A stretch of DNA of 64,000 nucleotides, from positions 18,754 to 82,753 of the forward strand of contig NZ_JACWCT010000027.1 in the NCBI RefSeq assembly GCF_016613415.1, written 5' to 3'. The notes beneath the pieces are model-generated. The model was not told where the DNA came from. It saw only the letters and a list, made by a program, of their open reading frames with translations, and did no database searches. A program made the position numbers and the translations under genes. Every line of letters starts with the position of its first letter. The first letter of the stretch is position 1. Positions 53,893 through 62,600 of this stretch are shown piece after piece. Source of the DNA: Methylobacterium ajmalii (GTDB taxonomy: Bacteria > Pseudomonadota > Alphaproteobacteria > Rhizobiales > Beijerinckiaceae).

Positions 53893-54932
53893 TGACCGCC
53901 GCGACCACCACCCTGGCCCCGGGTTCCGGCCTCGCGCGGGCCGAGGCGAGCTACGCCGCCAAGCGCCGGCGCAAGCTCGTCGTCGCCGCCCTGGTCTTCG
54001 CGGGCCTCACCGCGCTGCCCTACGGCATCACCGACGTCTACCTGCAGAACGTCCTGATCCTGACCCTGATGTATGCCGCGCTGTCGCAGAGCTGGAACAT
54101 CCTGGGCGGCTATTGCGGGCAGGTGTCGCTCGGCCACGCGCTCTATTTCGGCTTCGGCGCCTACGCGACCTCGGTCCTTTTCGTGAATTACGGCGTGCTG
54201 CCGTGGTTCGGCATGCTGGCGGGCGGCCTTCTCTCCGCCGCGGTGGCGCTGGTCCTCGGCTATCCGTGCTTTCGCCTGGCCGGCCACTACTTCTCGATCG
54301 CCACCATCGTGATCGCGGAGATCGGGCTGCTGCTCGTCCACAACTGGGACTTCGTCGGCGGCGCGATGGGCATCCAGTGGCCGTTCAACCCCGATTCGTG
54401 GTGGACGCTCCAGTTCGCCCGCGACAAGGTCCCGTACGTCCACTTCGCGGTCGGCTTCCTGGCGGTCGTCTGGTTCGTCACCTGGCTGATCGAGGGCTCG
54501 CGCTGGGGCTACTGGTGGCGCGCCGTCAAGGACGACGCCCAGGCCGCCGAGAGCCTCGGCGTCGAGGTGTTCCGGTCCAAGATGGCGGCGGCCGCGGTCT
54601 CGGCCTTCTTCACCGCGATCGGCGGCGGCTTCTACGCGGCCTACGTCTCCTACATCGACCCCGAGAGCGTGATGAGCTTCCGCTTCTCGCTGCTCTTCGC
54701 CTTGCCGGCGGTGCTCGGCGGCATCGGCACCCTGTGGGGGCCGCTCGTCGGCGCGGCGATCCTGATCCCGCTCACCGAGATCAGCCGCTCGTATCTCGGC
54801 GGCAGCGGCAACGGCCTCGACCTGATGCTGTACGGCGTCCTCGTCATGGTGGTGGCGCTCGCCCGGCCGGAAGGCGTGCTCAGCCTGTTCGCCCGCAGCC
54901 GCCGGGCCCGCAACGAGGAGGCCGCGCCGTGA
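53892..54932 (+). CDS. livM: ABC transporter permease, LivM type
   Basis: A 346-residue permease with about ten helices. [26 protein letters not shown] and the coupling loop [43 protein letters not shown] are typical of LivM. The stop codon overlaps the GTG start of the ATPase gene by four bases, showing translational coupling. Confidence 0.95.
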   Translation: MTAATTTLAPGSGLARAEASYAAKRRRKLVVAALVFAGLTALPYGITDVYLQNVLILTLMYAALSQSWNILGGYCGQVSLGHALYFGFGAYATSVLFVNYGVLPWFGMLAGGLLSAAVALVLGYPCFRLAGHYFSIATIVIAEIGLLLVHNWDFVGGAMGIQWPFNPDSWWTLQFARDKVPYVHFAVGFLAVVWFVTWLIEGSRWGYWWRAVKDDAQAAESLGVEVFRSKMAAAAVSAFFTAIGGGFYAAYVSYIDPESVMSFRFSLLFALPAVLGGIGTLWGPLVGAAILIPLTEISRSYLGGSGNGLDLMLYGVLVMVVALARPEGVLSLFARSRRARNEEAAP

Positions 54933-55649
54933 GCGAACCTTTGCTGCGCATCGACCACGTCACGCTCCGCTTCGGCGGCCTCGTCGCCAACGCCGATGTC
55001 AGCCTCGACGTGCCGGAGGGCCAGATCCTCGGCCTGCTCGGGCCGAACGGGGCCGGCAAGTCGACGCTGTTCAACCTGATCTCCGGCACCTACCAGCCGA
55101 GCGAGGGACGGATCTTTTTCCTGGGCGAGGACATCACCCCGCTCTCCGCCCCCGAGCGCTGCCGGCGCGGCATCGCCCGCACCTTCCAGGTGCCGCGCTC
55201 GTTCGATTCGATGAACGTGCTCGAGAACGTGATCGTCGGGGGCTTTGCCCGCCACGCCGGCGCCGCGGCGGCCCGGCGCCGGGCGCTCGAGACCCTCGAT
55301 TTCGCCGGGCTCGCCCACCGCGCCGAGGCCGTGGCCGGCGAGCTGACCCCGCCGGAGAAGCGCCGCCTGGAAGTGGCGCGCGCGCTCGCCACCGAGCCGA
55401 AGCTCCTCCTCCTCGACGAGGTGCTGACGGGATTGACCCCGAGCGAGGCCAAGGCCGGGGTCGAGCTGATCCGCAAGGTGGCGGCGAGCGGCGTCACCGT
55501 CATCATGGTCGAGCACGTGATGGAGGTGGTGATGCCGCTCGTCGACCGCGCCGTCGTCCTGCATCTCGGCCGGGTTCTCGCGGAAGGGCACCCGACCGAG
55601 GTGGTGCGCCACGAGGGCGTGATCACCGCCTATCTGGGGGAGCGCCACC

Positions 55650-55660
<11 letters not shown>
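54929..55660 (+). CDS. livG: ABC transporter ATPase, LivG type
   Basis: A 243-residue ATPase with Walker [10 protein letters not shown], then [14 protein letters not shown] replacing the usual LSGGQ signature, Walker [14 protein letters not shown] and the switch histidine in VEHVME. The signature deviation (ELTPPEKRR) is notable; LivG proteins usually have LSYGQQRRLEIARAL. Whether the deviation affects ATP use is unclear. Starts at GTG 54929. Confidence 0.94.
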
Positions 55661-56357
<697 letters not shown>

Positions 56358-56416
56358 TCCGTGACTCCCGCTGCCGGTCCCGATGCTCTACAGAGGCCCG
56401 GCACGGAGACCCAGCG

Positions 56417-56998
56417 ATGACCACCCCCACCACCGAGATCACGCTCGAGCGCATTGCCCTGATCCGGCGCCTGGTCGTGGCCTGGGACCCGGCGGGGCAG
56501 GGCGCCCCGGCGATCCACCCGGACGCCCCCTACGGCAGCCTCGACCGCGACGGCGACATCGCCAACGTCACCGGCGACGACGAGGGCGCGGCGGAGGAGC
56601 ACCGGGCGGTGGGCGCGGCGCTCGTCGCCTTCCTGCGCCACGCCGAGCTGAAGCCCGGCCGCTACGGCTACCACAACCCGCTGACCAAGCTCGACCTGAC
56701 GCACGTCTCCGACGTGTTTCGCGACGAGAGCGCCGGCACCTCGCCCGAGCAGATCGTGTTCGAGGTCGGCCCCGAGCACCTCGCCCTGATCCGCCACCTC
56801 GCCCTGGGGTGGGACGAGGCGCGCGGCGTTCCGGCGGTCGATGCCGATGCTCCCTACGGCCCGGGAACGCTGGACGACGCGATGGTCCGGGCGCTCGGCG
56901 GCCCCCGCGACGACCTCGCACGGCTGCACCGCGCGATGCAGCCCGCGCTCCAGATCTTCCTGCGCAGCGCCGACATCGCGCCGGGCGACTACGCCTGA
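56417..56998 (+). CDS. Protein with two tandem copies of an unknown domain
   Basis: A 193-residue protein. Residues about 10-88 and 118-193 align with each other: IALIRRLVVAWDPA versus LALIRHLALGWDEA, AIHPDAPYG versus AVDADAPYG, VAFLRHAELKPGRYGY versus QIFLRSADIAPGDYA. Each copy is a helix, a D-A-P-Y-G turn, then two helices ending in P-G-x-Y. I do not recognise the family. There is no signal peptide. It follows the importer operon by 59 bp on the same strand and may be co-transcribed, but its role is unknown. Confidence 0.8.
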   Translation: MTTPTTEITLERIALIRRLVVAWDPAGQGAPAIHPDAPYGSLDRDGDIANVTGDDEGAAEEHRAVGAALVAFLRHAELKPGRYGYHNPLTKLDLTHVSDVFRDESAGTSPEQIVFEVGPEHLALIRHLALGWDEARGVPAVDADAPYGPGTLDDAMVRALGGPRDDLARLHRAMQPALQIFLRSADIAPGDYA

Positions 56999-56999
56999 G

Positions 57000-57315
57000 G
57001 GCGGCCTGCAGTCCAGTATCGGCGCTGCGCCCGGAGGCCGGCTCCGGGCATGGCGATTGCCCGATGGTCATCGGCATGAGACCTGCCGCGGAAACTACAC
57101 GCAGTAGCGGAAGCGATCCAATCCACCGGGCTGGCGCCAGTCCGGACTAGGCCAAAGGTCCGGTCGTAACTGTTATCGCCTTGGCCGAGGGCCGCAGAGG
57201 GCTGCGCTTTACGAAAAATTTCCTCGCTTATGATGCTCTCAGGACAACGGGGGTTCTGCCTTGAATCCCCATGCCTTCAACGGCAAGCAGCGCATCGCGA
57301 GCTGGATTACCCTAC
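57000..57315. other. Intergenic region before the second chemoreceptor gene
   Basis: About 315 bp with no gene. It contains the shared chemoreceptor motif at 57164-57175 and an AT-richer patch (57215-57235) that may include the promoter. Confidence 0.5.
57164..57175 (+). promoter_or_regulatory. Motif shared by both chemoreceptor genes (copy 2)
   Basis: TCGTAACTGTTA lies 140 bp before the chemoreceptor start and is identical to the motif on the minus strand at 43143-43154, 123 bp before the other chemoreceptor gene. The flanking sequences differ after a few bases, so this is not a simple duplication of the upstream region. Confidence 0.5.
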
Positions 57316-59469
57316 ATGCTGACCCTGTCGAAGCTCGCCGTCCGGCTGCCCGCCACCATCGTCGGCCTGGCCCTCGTCAGCTCGTCCGTGATGGGGGGGC
57401 TGAGCTGGTACACGGCCAGGAGCAGCCTCGTCTCGGCCGTCGAGGACCGCCTGCGGCTCGCAGCGACCGCGACCGGCCACGGCATGGCGCTCGTCGCCGA
57501 CCGGGCCCAGGCCGAGTTCGTCGCCGCCGCCAACCACCCGCAGGTGGCCTCGAACTTCACCGACCTGATCGAGACCCTCGATCCGGGCAAGCCCGACTAT
57601 GCCGGCATCCTGGCGGCGTTCCGGGCGCCGCAGGGGATCGAGGCGCGGCTGGCCTTCGACGGCACCACCACCAACACCATGTACGGCCGCCGGCACGTCA
57701 AGGTGCAGGAGGTCGCCCGCAAGCTCGTCGGCCCGGCCGGCTACGCCGACCTGATGTTCCTCGATACCAACGGGCGCATCGTCTACACGGCGACCAAGGG
57801 CGACGACTTCGCCGCCTCGCTCGCCGACCCGGCGCTGCGCGACACCGGCCTTTCCAAGCTGTTCGAGCGGATGAAGGCGGGTGGCCCCGACGCCGTGAGC
57901 TTCGCCGACTTCGCCGCCTACCCGGTCGGCGGGCAGGCCGCCTTCATCGGCAAGCCGATGAACCGGCGCGCCAACGTCGCGATGGGCACCGCCCAGGCGG
58001 TGGAGCGCGCCGGCTACGTGGTGATGCGGATCACCCCGGCCCTGTTCGACCAGACCCTGACCCATCGCGCCGGCCTCGGCGAGACCGGCCAGACCCTGGC
58101 GGTCGGCGCCGACGGCAAGCTGCGCGGCAACCCGCCCCTCGACCCCGCCGTCAAGGCCGGCGCGCCCCTGAGCGAGCTCGGCATCGCGCCGGACCAGCTG
58201 GCGGCGGACAAGACCTTCGGCTACGACGGCGCCGACGGCCGCCACCGGGCGGTGAGCGCCGTCGTGCCGGTGCTCGGCGTGCCCTACACCCTGGTGGCGG
58301 AGCAGTCCGAGGCGGAGGCGCTCCAGGCGGTGGGCGAGCTCTCTCGCCTCCTCGTGATGATCGGGCTCGCGGTGCTCGCCGGCACGGCGCTCCTCGGCCT
58401 CCTGATGTCGCGGGCGATCGTGCGGCCCCTCGGCGCCCTGACCACGGCGCTCAAGGCGCTCGCCGCCCGCCAGGTCCTCGACGCGGTGCCGGGCTTCAAG
58501 CGCCGCGACGAGATCGGCGACATCGCCCGGGCCGTGGTGATGATCCGCGACATGTCGCTCGAGGACGCCGCCCAGCAGCTCCAGACCACGGAGGCCGCGC
58601 GGCTGCGCGAGGAGCAGGCCCGGCGCAGCCTGCTGCGCGACCTCGCCGACCGGTTCGAGGCCTCGGTCGGCGGCATCGTCGGCCGGGTGTCGGGCGCGGC
58701 CGAGGGGCTGATCGGCGCCTCCGGCGCCATGCACCAGGCGGTCGAGGGCACTTCGTCGCGCTCGGTCACCGTGGCGGCGGTCGCCCGACAGACCAGCGGC
58801 AACATCGGCGCCGTCGCGGCGGCCGCCGAGGAACTCGGCGCCACCGTGGCGGAGATCAGCCGCCAGGTGGTCCAGGCCGCCGGGATGTCGTCCGAGGCGG
58901 TGGCCCAGGCCCGCGGTGCCGGCGGCACGATGGCGGAGCTGTCGGCTGCCGCCACCCGCATCGGCGACGTGGTCGGCCTCGTCTCGCAGATCGCCTCCCA
59001 GACCAACCTGCTCGCGCTCAACGCCACCATCGAGGCGGCGCGGGCGGGCGCGGCCGGCCGCGGCTTCGCCGTGGTGGCCGCCGAGGTCAAGGAACTGGCC
59101 GGCCAGACCGCCAAGGCGACCGAGGAGATCGGCCGTCACGTCGCGGCGATCCAGGCCACCAGCGAGGGGGCGGGCGGCGCCATCGCCGGGGTGACCGCGC
59201 AGATCGAGGCGATGAGCCAGGTCACCACCGGCATCGCCTCGGCGATCGAGGAGCAGGGCGCGATGACCCACGAGATCGTGCGCCAGATGGCCGAGGCGAC
59301 CGAGGGCACCGCCGCGATGACGACCGACATCAACGAGGTCGCCGGCGCCGCCGCCGCGGCCGGCCGCGCCGCCTCCGAGGTCTCGCAGGGCTCCGACGAC
59401 CTCGCCGAGCAATGCGCCCGCCTGCGCCGGGAGGTCGACGGCTTCCTCGCCAGCGTCCGCGCCGCCTGA
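57316..59469 (+). CDS. Methyl-accepting chemotaxis protein with large periplasmic domain
   Basis: A 717-residue chemoreceptor: helix about 9-32, a ~310-residue double-Cache-like periplasmic domain ([22 protein letters not shown] and [15 protein letters not shown] are the two Cache strands), helix about 345-368, HAMP to about 425, and a signalling domain with [43 protein letters not shown]. The cytoplasmic half closely resembles the receptor at 41344, including the FLASVRAA terminus, whereas the sensor halves differ. The ATG at 57316 was chosen because the first helix follows it; the ribosome site is weak. It is 223 bp upstream of the CheZ-like gene. Confidence 0.93.
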   Translation: MLTLSKLAVRLPATIVGLALVSSSVMGGLSWYTARSSLVSAVEDRLRLAATATGHGMALVADRAQAEFVAAANHPQVASNFTDLIETLDPGKPDYAGILAAFRAPQGIEARLAFDGTTTNTMYGRRHVKVQEVARKLVGPAGYADLMFLDTNGRIVYTATKGDDFAASLADPALRDTGLSKLFERMKAGGPDAVSFADFAAYPVGGQAAFIGKPMNRRANVAMGTAQAVERAGYVVMRITPALFDQTLTHRAGLGETGQTLAVGADGKLRGNPPLDPAVKAGAPLSELGIAPDQLAADKTFGYDGADGRHRAVSAVVPVLGVPYTLVAEQSEAEALQAVGELSRLLVMIGLAVLAGTALLGLLMSRAIVRPLGALTTALKALAARQVLDAVPGFKRRDEIGDIARAVVMIRDMSLEDAAQQLQTTEAARLREEQARRSLLRDLADRFEASVGGIVGRVSGAAEGLIGASGAMHQAVEGTSSRSVTVAAVARQTSGNIGAVAAAAEELGATVAEISRQVVQAAGMSSEAVAQARGAGGTMAELSAAATRIGDVVGLVSQIASQTNLLALNATIEAARAGAAGRGFAVVAAEVKELAGQTAKATEEIGRHVAAIQATSEGAGGAIAGVTAQIEAMSQVTTGIASAIEEQGAMTHEIVRQMAEATEGTAAMTTDINEVAGAAAAAGRAASEVSQGSDDLAEQCARLRREVDGFLASVRAA

Positions 59470-59505
59470 CCGGGTCGCTTCCCGGCAGGACCGATCGATC
59501 GCGGC

Positions 59506-59545
59506 CGAAGGCCGGATCCTGCCGCCGGGTGGGGTCCGGCCTTCG
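59506..59545 (+). terminator. Hairpin after the second chemoreceptor gene
   Basis: CGAAGGCCGGA (59506-59516) pairs perfectly with TCCGGCCTTCG (59535-59545) around an 18-base loop, 36 bases after the stop codon and followed by CCGTT. It probably ends the chemoreceptor transcript before the CheZ-like gene. Confidence 0.55.
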
Positions 59546-59692
59546 CCGTTCCGGGCGTCCGCCCGGGGCCGCCGCACGACAGTATTGGCCGGCGGCGCGG
59601 CGCCCGGATGACGGTACGGCGACGTTCGGAATTGATTAAGTCGGACGGGCTACGGTCTTTCGCAGCGTGATGTCTTGCAACGGCCTGCGATC

Positions 59693-60238
59693 ATGATGAC
59701 TGGTACGGTGAGCCCGGGATCCCTCGAAGACACGACGGCGCTGCTGCAGCGTCACCTGATGTCGATCTCCGAGACCATCGCCCGCACGCGCCAGGAGATC
59801 GCCGACCTGCGCGAGCAGCAGGAGAGCGGCCGCGCCCGCGACGAACTGCACGCCGTCGTCCAGGGCACCGAGCAGGCCACCCACACCATCCTGACCGTCT
59901 CGGAGACCGTGGATGCCCTCGCCCGCGGCATCGCCAAGCGGGCGCAGGACGAGGCGACGAGGGAGGATGCCCGCGCGATCCAGGCCGAGATGCAGACCGT
60001 GTTCGAGGCCTGCAACTTCCAGGACCTGACCGGCCAGCGGATCTCCAAGGTGGTGCGCACCATCGTCGACGTCGAGGAGCGGGTCGGCGAGATGCTGCGC
60101 CTGTGGTCCGGCGCCACGCCCTCGCCCGCCCGGCCCAAGCCCGACACCCGCGGCGAGGAGGACTCCCTCCTCAACGGCCCGGCCCTGCCCGGCGCCGCGG
60201 CGGTGTCGCAGGACGCCGTCGACGCGATGTTCCCGTAG
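59693..60238 (+). CDS. cheZ: CheZ-like CheY-phosphate phosphatase
   Basis: A 181-residue helical protein. The CheZ catalytic segment is present as FEACNFQDLTGQRISKVV, where the Gln of FQDLTGQ is the water-positioning residue. The C-terminus SQDAVDAMFP matches the CheY-binding tail of CheZ (SQDxVDxL-type) after a flexible Pro/Lys-rich linker. It should accelerate loss of phosphate from CheY. It stands next to a chemoreceptor gene but no other che gene is nearby. The ATG at 59693 is followed by another ATG at 59696; the ribosome site is weak. Confidence 0.86.
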   Translation: MMTGTVSPGSLEDTTALLQRHLMSISETIARTRQEIADLREQQESGRARDELHAVVQGTEQATHTILTVSETVDALARGIAKRAQDEATREDARAIQAEMQTVFEACNFQDLTGQRISKVVRTIVDVEERVGEMLRLWSGATPSPARPKPDTRGEEDSLLNGPALPGAAAVSQDAVDAMFP

Positions 60239-60264
60239 CGCGCCGTTCCGGACGCCCCGCGCCG

Positions 60265-60807
60265 TCAGCCGGCGGCGAGTCCGGCCGGCTGCGGCGCCCG
60301 CAGGCAGGCCGGGAGCCACGCCATCTCGTAGAGCGGCGGGCGCACGGCGGTGACCTGGAAGCCCAGGCGCTCGTAGAGGGAGCGCCCGTCGGTGGCGCCG
60401 GCCATCGGGGTCGAGAGGGTGATCGGCAGGCGCAAGCTCTCGGCCGCCGCCTGCAGGCTGCGCACCAGGTCGGTGCCGATGCCCTTGCCGCGGGCAGCCT
60501 GGACGATCGCCAGTTCGGTGATGCGCCAGTCGGCATAGCCGAGATCGACGACGAGGCGCCCGACCGCCTGGCCCGTGCGCTCGACGATGAAGTCCAGGTG
60601 CTCGGGATACACGCTCTCCAGCCCGGCGCGCAGCACCCGGTATTGCTGCTCGTAGAGCGCCTGAAGGGCGTCGCGGTCGAGATCGACCAGGGACAGCCAT
60701 GGCCGCGATTCGATGAAGAGCTGCAGCAGAAAGCCCTGGTCGGACGGGCGGATCGGGCACAGGGCGAGGCCGCCGAAGAGTCGGAGGGAACCGGCGGGCG
60801 AGGCCAT
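60265..60807 (-). CDS. GNAT-family N-acetyltransferase
   Basis: A 180-residue acetyltransferase. The motif A region is ITELAIVQAARGKGIGTDLVRSLQAAA and the C-terminus SLYERLGFQVTAVRPPLYEMAW is characteristic. AGGAG lies upstream of the ATG. Although it follows the DUF6916 gene on the same strand, the strong terminator at 60844-60874 separates the two, so it has its own promoter or depends on read-through. The substrate is unknown. Confidence 0.9.
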   Translation of the reverse strand: MASPAGSLRLFGGLALCPIRPSDQGFLLQLFIESRPWLSLVDLDRDALQALYEQQYRVLRAGLESVYPEHLDFIVERTGQAVGRLVVDLGYADWRITELAIVQAARGKGIGTDLVRSLQAAAESLRLPITLSTPMAGATDGRSLYERLGFQVTAVRPPLYEMAWLPACLRAPQPAGLAAG

Positions 60808-60843
60808 GGGGCTGGGCTCCTGTCAGGTAGGGGACATGCGAAA

Positions 60844-60874
60844 GGCGCCCCCGCATGCGGGATGCGGGGGCGCC
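60844..60874 (-). terminator. Intrinsic terminator of the tail-collar/DUF6916 pair
   Basis: On the minus strand GGCGCCCCCGCAT, a five-base loop and ATGCGGGGGCGCC form a perfect 13-bp stem, followed by TTTCGC. It starts 6 bp past the DUF6916 stop codon. Confidence 0.8.
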
Positions 60875-60879
60875 GGAAC

Positions 60880-61206
60880 TCAGTTGAAGAGCGCCTGGAG
60901 GGCGACGGTGCCGGCTGGGTAGCCCACCGCCAGGATCCTCTCGACGTGGAACGGTTCGATCTCCGCCAGGATCGGGTGGGTCAGCACGCAGGGGCCCCCC
61001 GTGAAGCCGCCGACCGTGTCCTCAGGGCAGGTGAAGATCAGGCTGAACGCCGTGCGTGCGCTGCCCGGTATGGTCGATCGGGGATATTCCCTGCACTGCG
61101 CCAGGGTCACAGCCACCGCCGTGTGGTCCGGGCTGCCTAGCCGGCACTCCTCTCCCACCAGGGGGGAGAACAGCGCGGCCGAGAGGGTGCCGAGCGAGAG
61201 GGTCAC
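60880..61206 (-). CDS. DUF6916 family protein
   Basis: A 108-residue protein starting at a GTG that overlaps the upstream stop codon by four bases (GTGA). It fits the DUF6916 layout: a start LSLGTLSAALFSPLVGEECRL, a central ARTAFSLIFTCPED strand, then VLTHPILAEIEPFHVERIL and an end VALQALFN. Such proteins accompany tail-collar (microcystin-dependent protein) genes in many bacteria. The role is unknown, perhaps assembly or chaperoning of the collar protein. Translational coupling here supports a joint function. Confidence 0.8.
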   Translation of the reverse strand: MTLSLGTLSAALFSPLVGEECRLGSPDHTAVAVTLAQCREYPRSTIPGSARTAFSLIFTCPEDTVGGFTGGPCVLTHPILAEIEPFHVERILAVGYPAGTVALQALFN

Positions 61207-61898
61207 TGACGGCTGGGGAAGAGGCCGTTCACCGCGATCATGAAGTTCACGGCGAGGGAGGGCTGGTACACACTGACCGGCGTGCCGCTGCCGGCGAGCG
61301 CGGTCTGCACCGTGCCGCCGGTGACCGTCTGCACGGACACGGTCTGCTGCGGGATCGACGGGTTGCCCGTCACCCCCGCCGAGACGCCACTGAGTGGGAC
61401 CAGGTTGGTAGTCGCCGTGGTGCCGTACACCTTCTGCGAACTTACCCCCGTGCTGGACAGCATGGAGTTGAGACCCACCGAAGGGCCGGAGGCCACGGCA
61501 GTGTTGGACGTAGCATTCACCGTGACGGTGACGCCCAGGTCGCCGGTCGTCCCCGGAATAGTGACGTTTTGCGGCCCCGTGGTGGGGGTGAAGGTCGCCG
61601 CGTGGTTGTGGGGCGGCAGGTTGGCGAGGCCGAGCGCCTGCGTTGGGGCGCCGGTCGCTTGGCCAATGTTGAAGGTCTGGGGCGGGGTGAAGGGCGCATT
61701 GCCGATGCCGATCGGGGTGCGGCCACGCAGATCCGGCAAGTTGAAGTACGTGGTACCATTGCCGCCGTAATATGTGCCGATCAGCGCGTACAGAGCCTGA
61801 TACTGGTTGAGCGGCATCTGCTGTCCGGCGCACATCTGCCAGTCTGGCGGCGAAAAGTTGAAACCGAACGACAGGATCGTGCCGATGAAAACTTCCAT
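61203..61898 (-). CDS. Phage tail-collar domain protein (microcystin-dependent protein type)
   Basis: A 231-residue protein. The N-terminal collar domain has IGTILSFGFNFSPPDWQMCAGQ, LPLNQ-like and ALIGTYYGGNGTTYFNLPDLRGR (about 1-65). LPPHNHAATF follows, and then a Thr/Ser/Val-rich beta region ends in SLAVNFMIAVNGLFP. These are hallmarks of the MdpB-type tail-collar family found in phage tails and in chromosomal cassettes. There is no signal peptide. Genomes often carry several copies in a row; only one is seen here. It faces the collagen-like gene across an AT-rich region. Confidence 0.9.
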   Translation of the reverse strand: MEVFIGTILSFGFNFSPPDWQMCAGQQMPLNQYQALYALIGTYYGGNGTTYFNLPDLRGRTPIGIGNAPFTPPQTFNIGQATGAPTQALGLANLPPHNHAATFTPTTGPQNVTIPGTTGDLGVTVTVNATSNTAVASGPSVGLNSMLSSTGVSSQKVYGTTATTNLVPLSGVSAGVTGNPSIPQQTVSVQTVTGGTVQTALAGSGTPVSVYQPSLAVNFMIAVNGLFPSRQ

Positions 61899-62600
61899 GA
61901 CTGATCGTTCTCCCCTTTGATTGCGCAGACGAAATCGTAGCAGGTTGCCGAACCGGTCATGAATCGCCGATTCGTCGAGCGACTAAACGGTTACGACCTC
62001 CCGACGATTGCCCGCAAGCGTCGCAAGAAAAAAATATTTTTGAGATCCCAGGAGGATTCGTTGAATTGTCGTGCTCGGGCCCGCCGGTCCGTTGTGACAT
62101 TACCCTCGTCGTCCGATCGGGGGAGGGGCTCGGGGCCGGTGATCAGGGCAAGGGCTCGGGGCCGGCAGGCATCGTCAGACCGGCACCGCAGCGTTGGTTG
62201 CTCAGTCTAGGACGGCCTGTGCTTTACGAGATGCCAGGGGTAAGCGCGTTAGTGTCGATCCACATGGCCAACAGTCTTCGACAGTTTCATCAAATAAAAT
62301 TGATAAAAGATTCTTTTACTTCTTGGATTGAGCTTGCGATTTTGTGGTCAAAAAAACTATGATATGATATTTATCGAAACAATATTCCGATTGATCATTT
62401 TATTACGAGCCGACGATAATCAAAATTTTCCGAGTGAGAAAAATACCACTGAGGTTGAAATTTCTGATGGGATCGACTGAAGACACATCTTCTATCTTTC
62501 CGTTTTGGTGCTCGGCAGGCATTTTGTCGTAAGTGCGAAGGGATGAAGCCGGGCACTCGGATGAGGGGCCCGCTTCACACGAAAACGGTTGGACGTGGCA
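61899..62600. other. AT-rich intergenic region between the collar and collagen-like genes
   Basis: About 700 bp with much lower GC than the rest of the window, particularly 62260-62500. I see no supportable gene; a 33-codon frame at 62262-62362 has no ribosome site. The sequence TAAACGGTTACGA (61984-61996) resembles the chemoreceptor motif with two differences. The promoters of the two divergent genes must lie here. The base composition suggests acquired DNA. Confidence 0.6.

Noticed and set aside
62262..62362. A 32-residue frame in the AT-rich region before the collagen-like gene
   Set aside because: It has no ribosome site and no recognisable features, and frames of this length are expected by chance.
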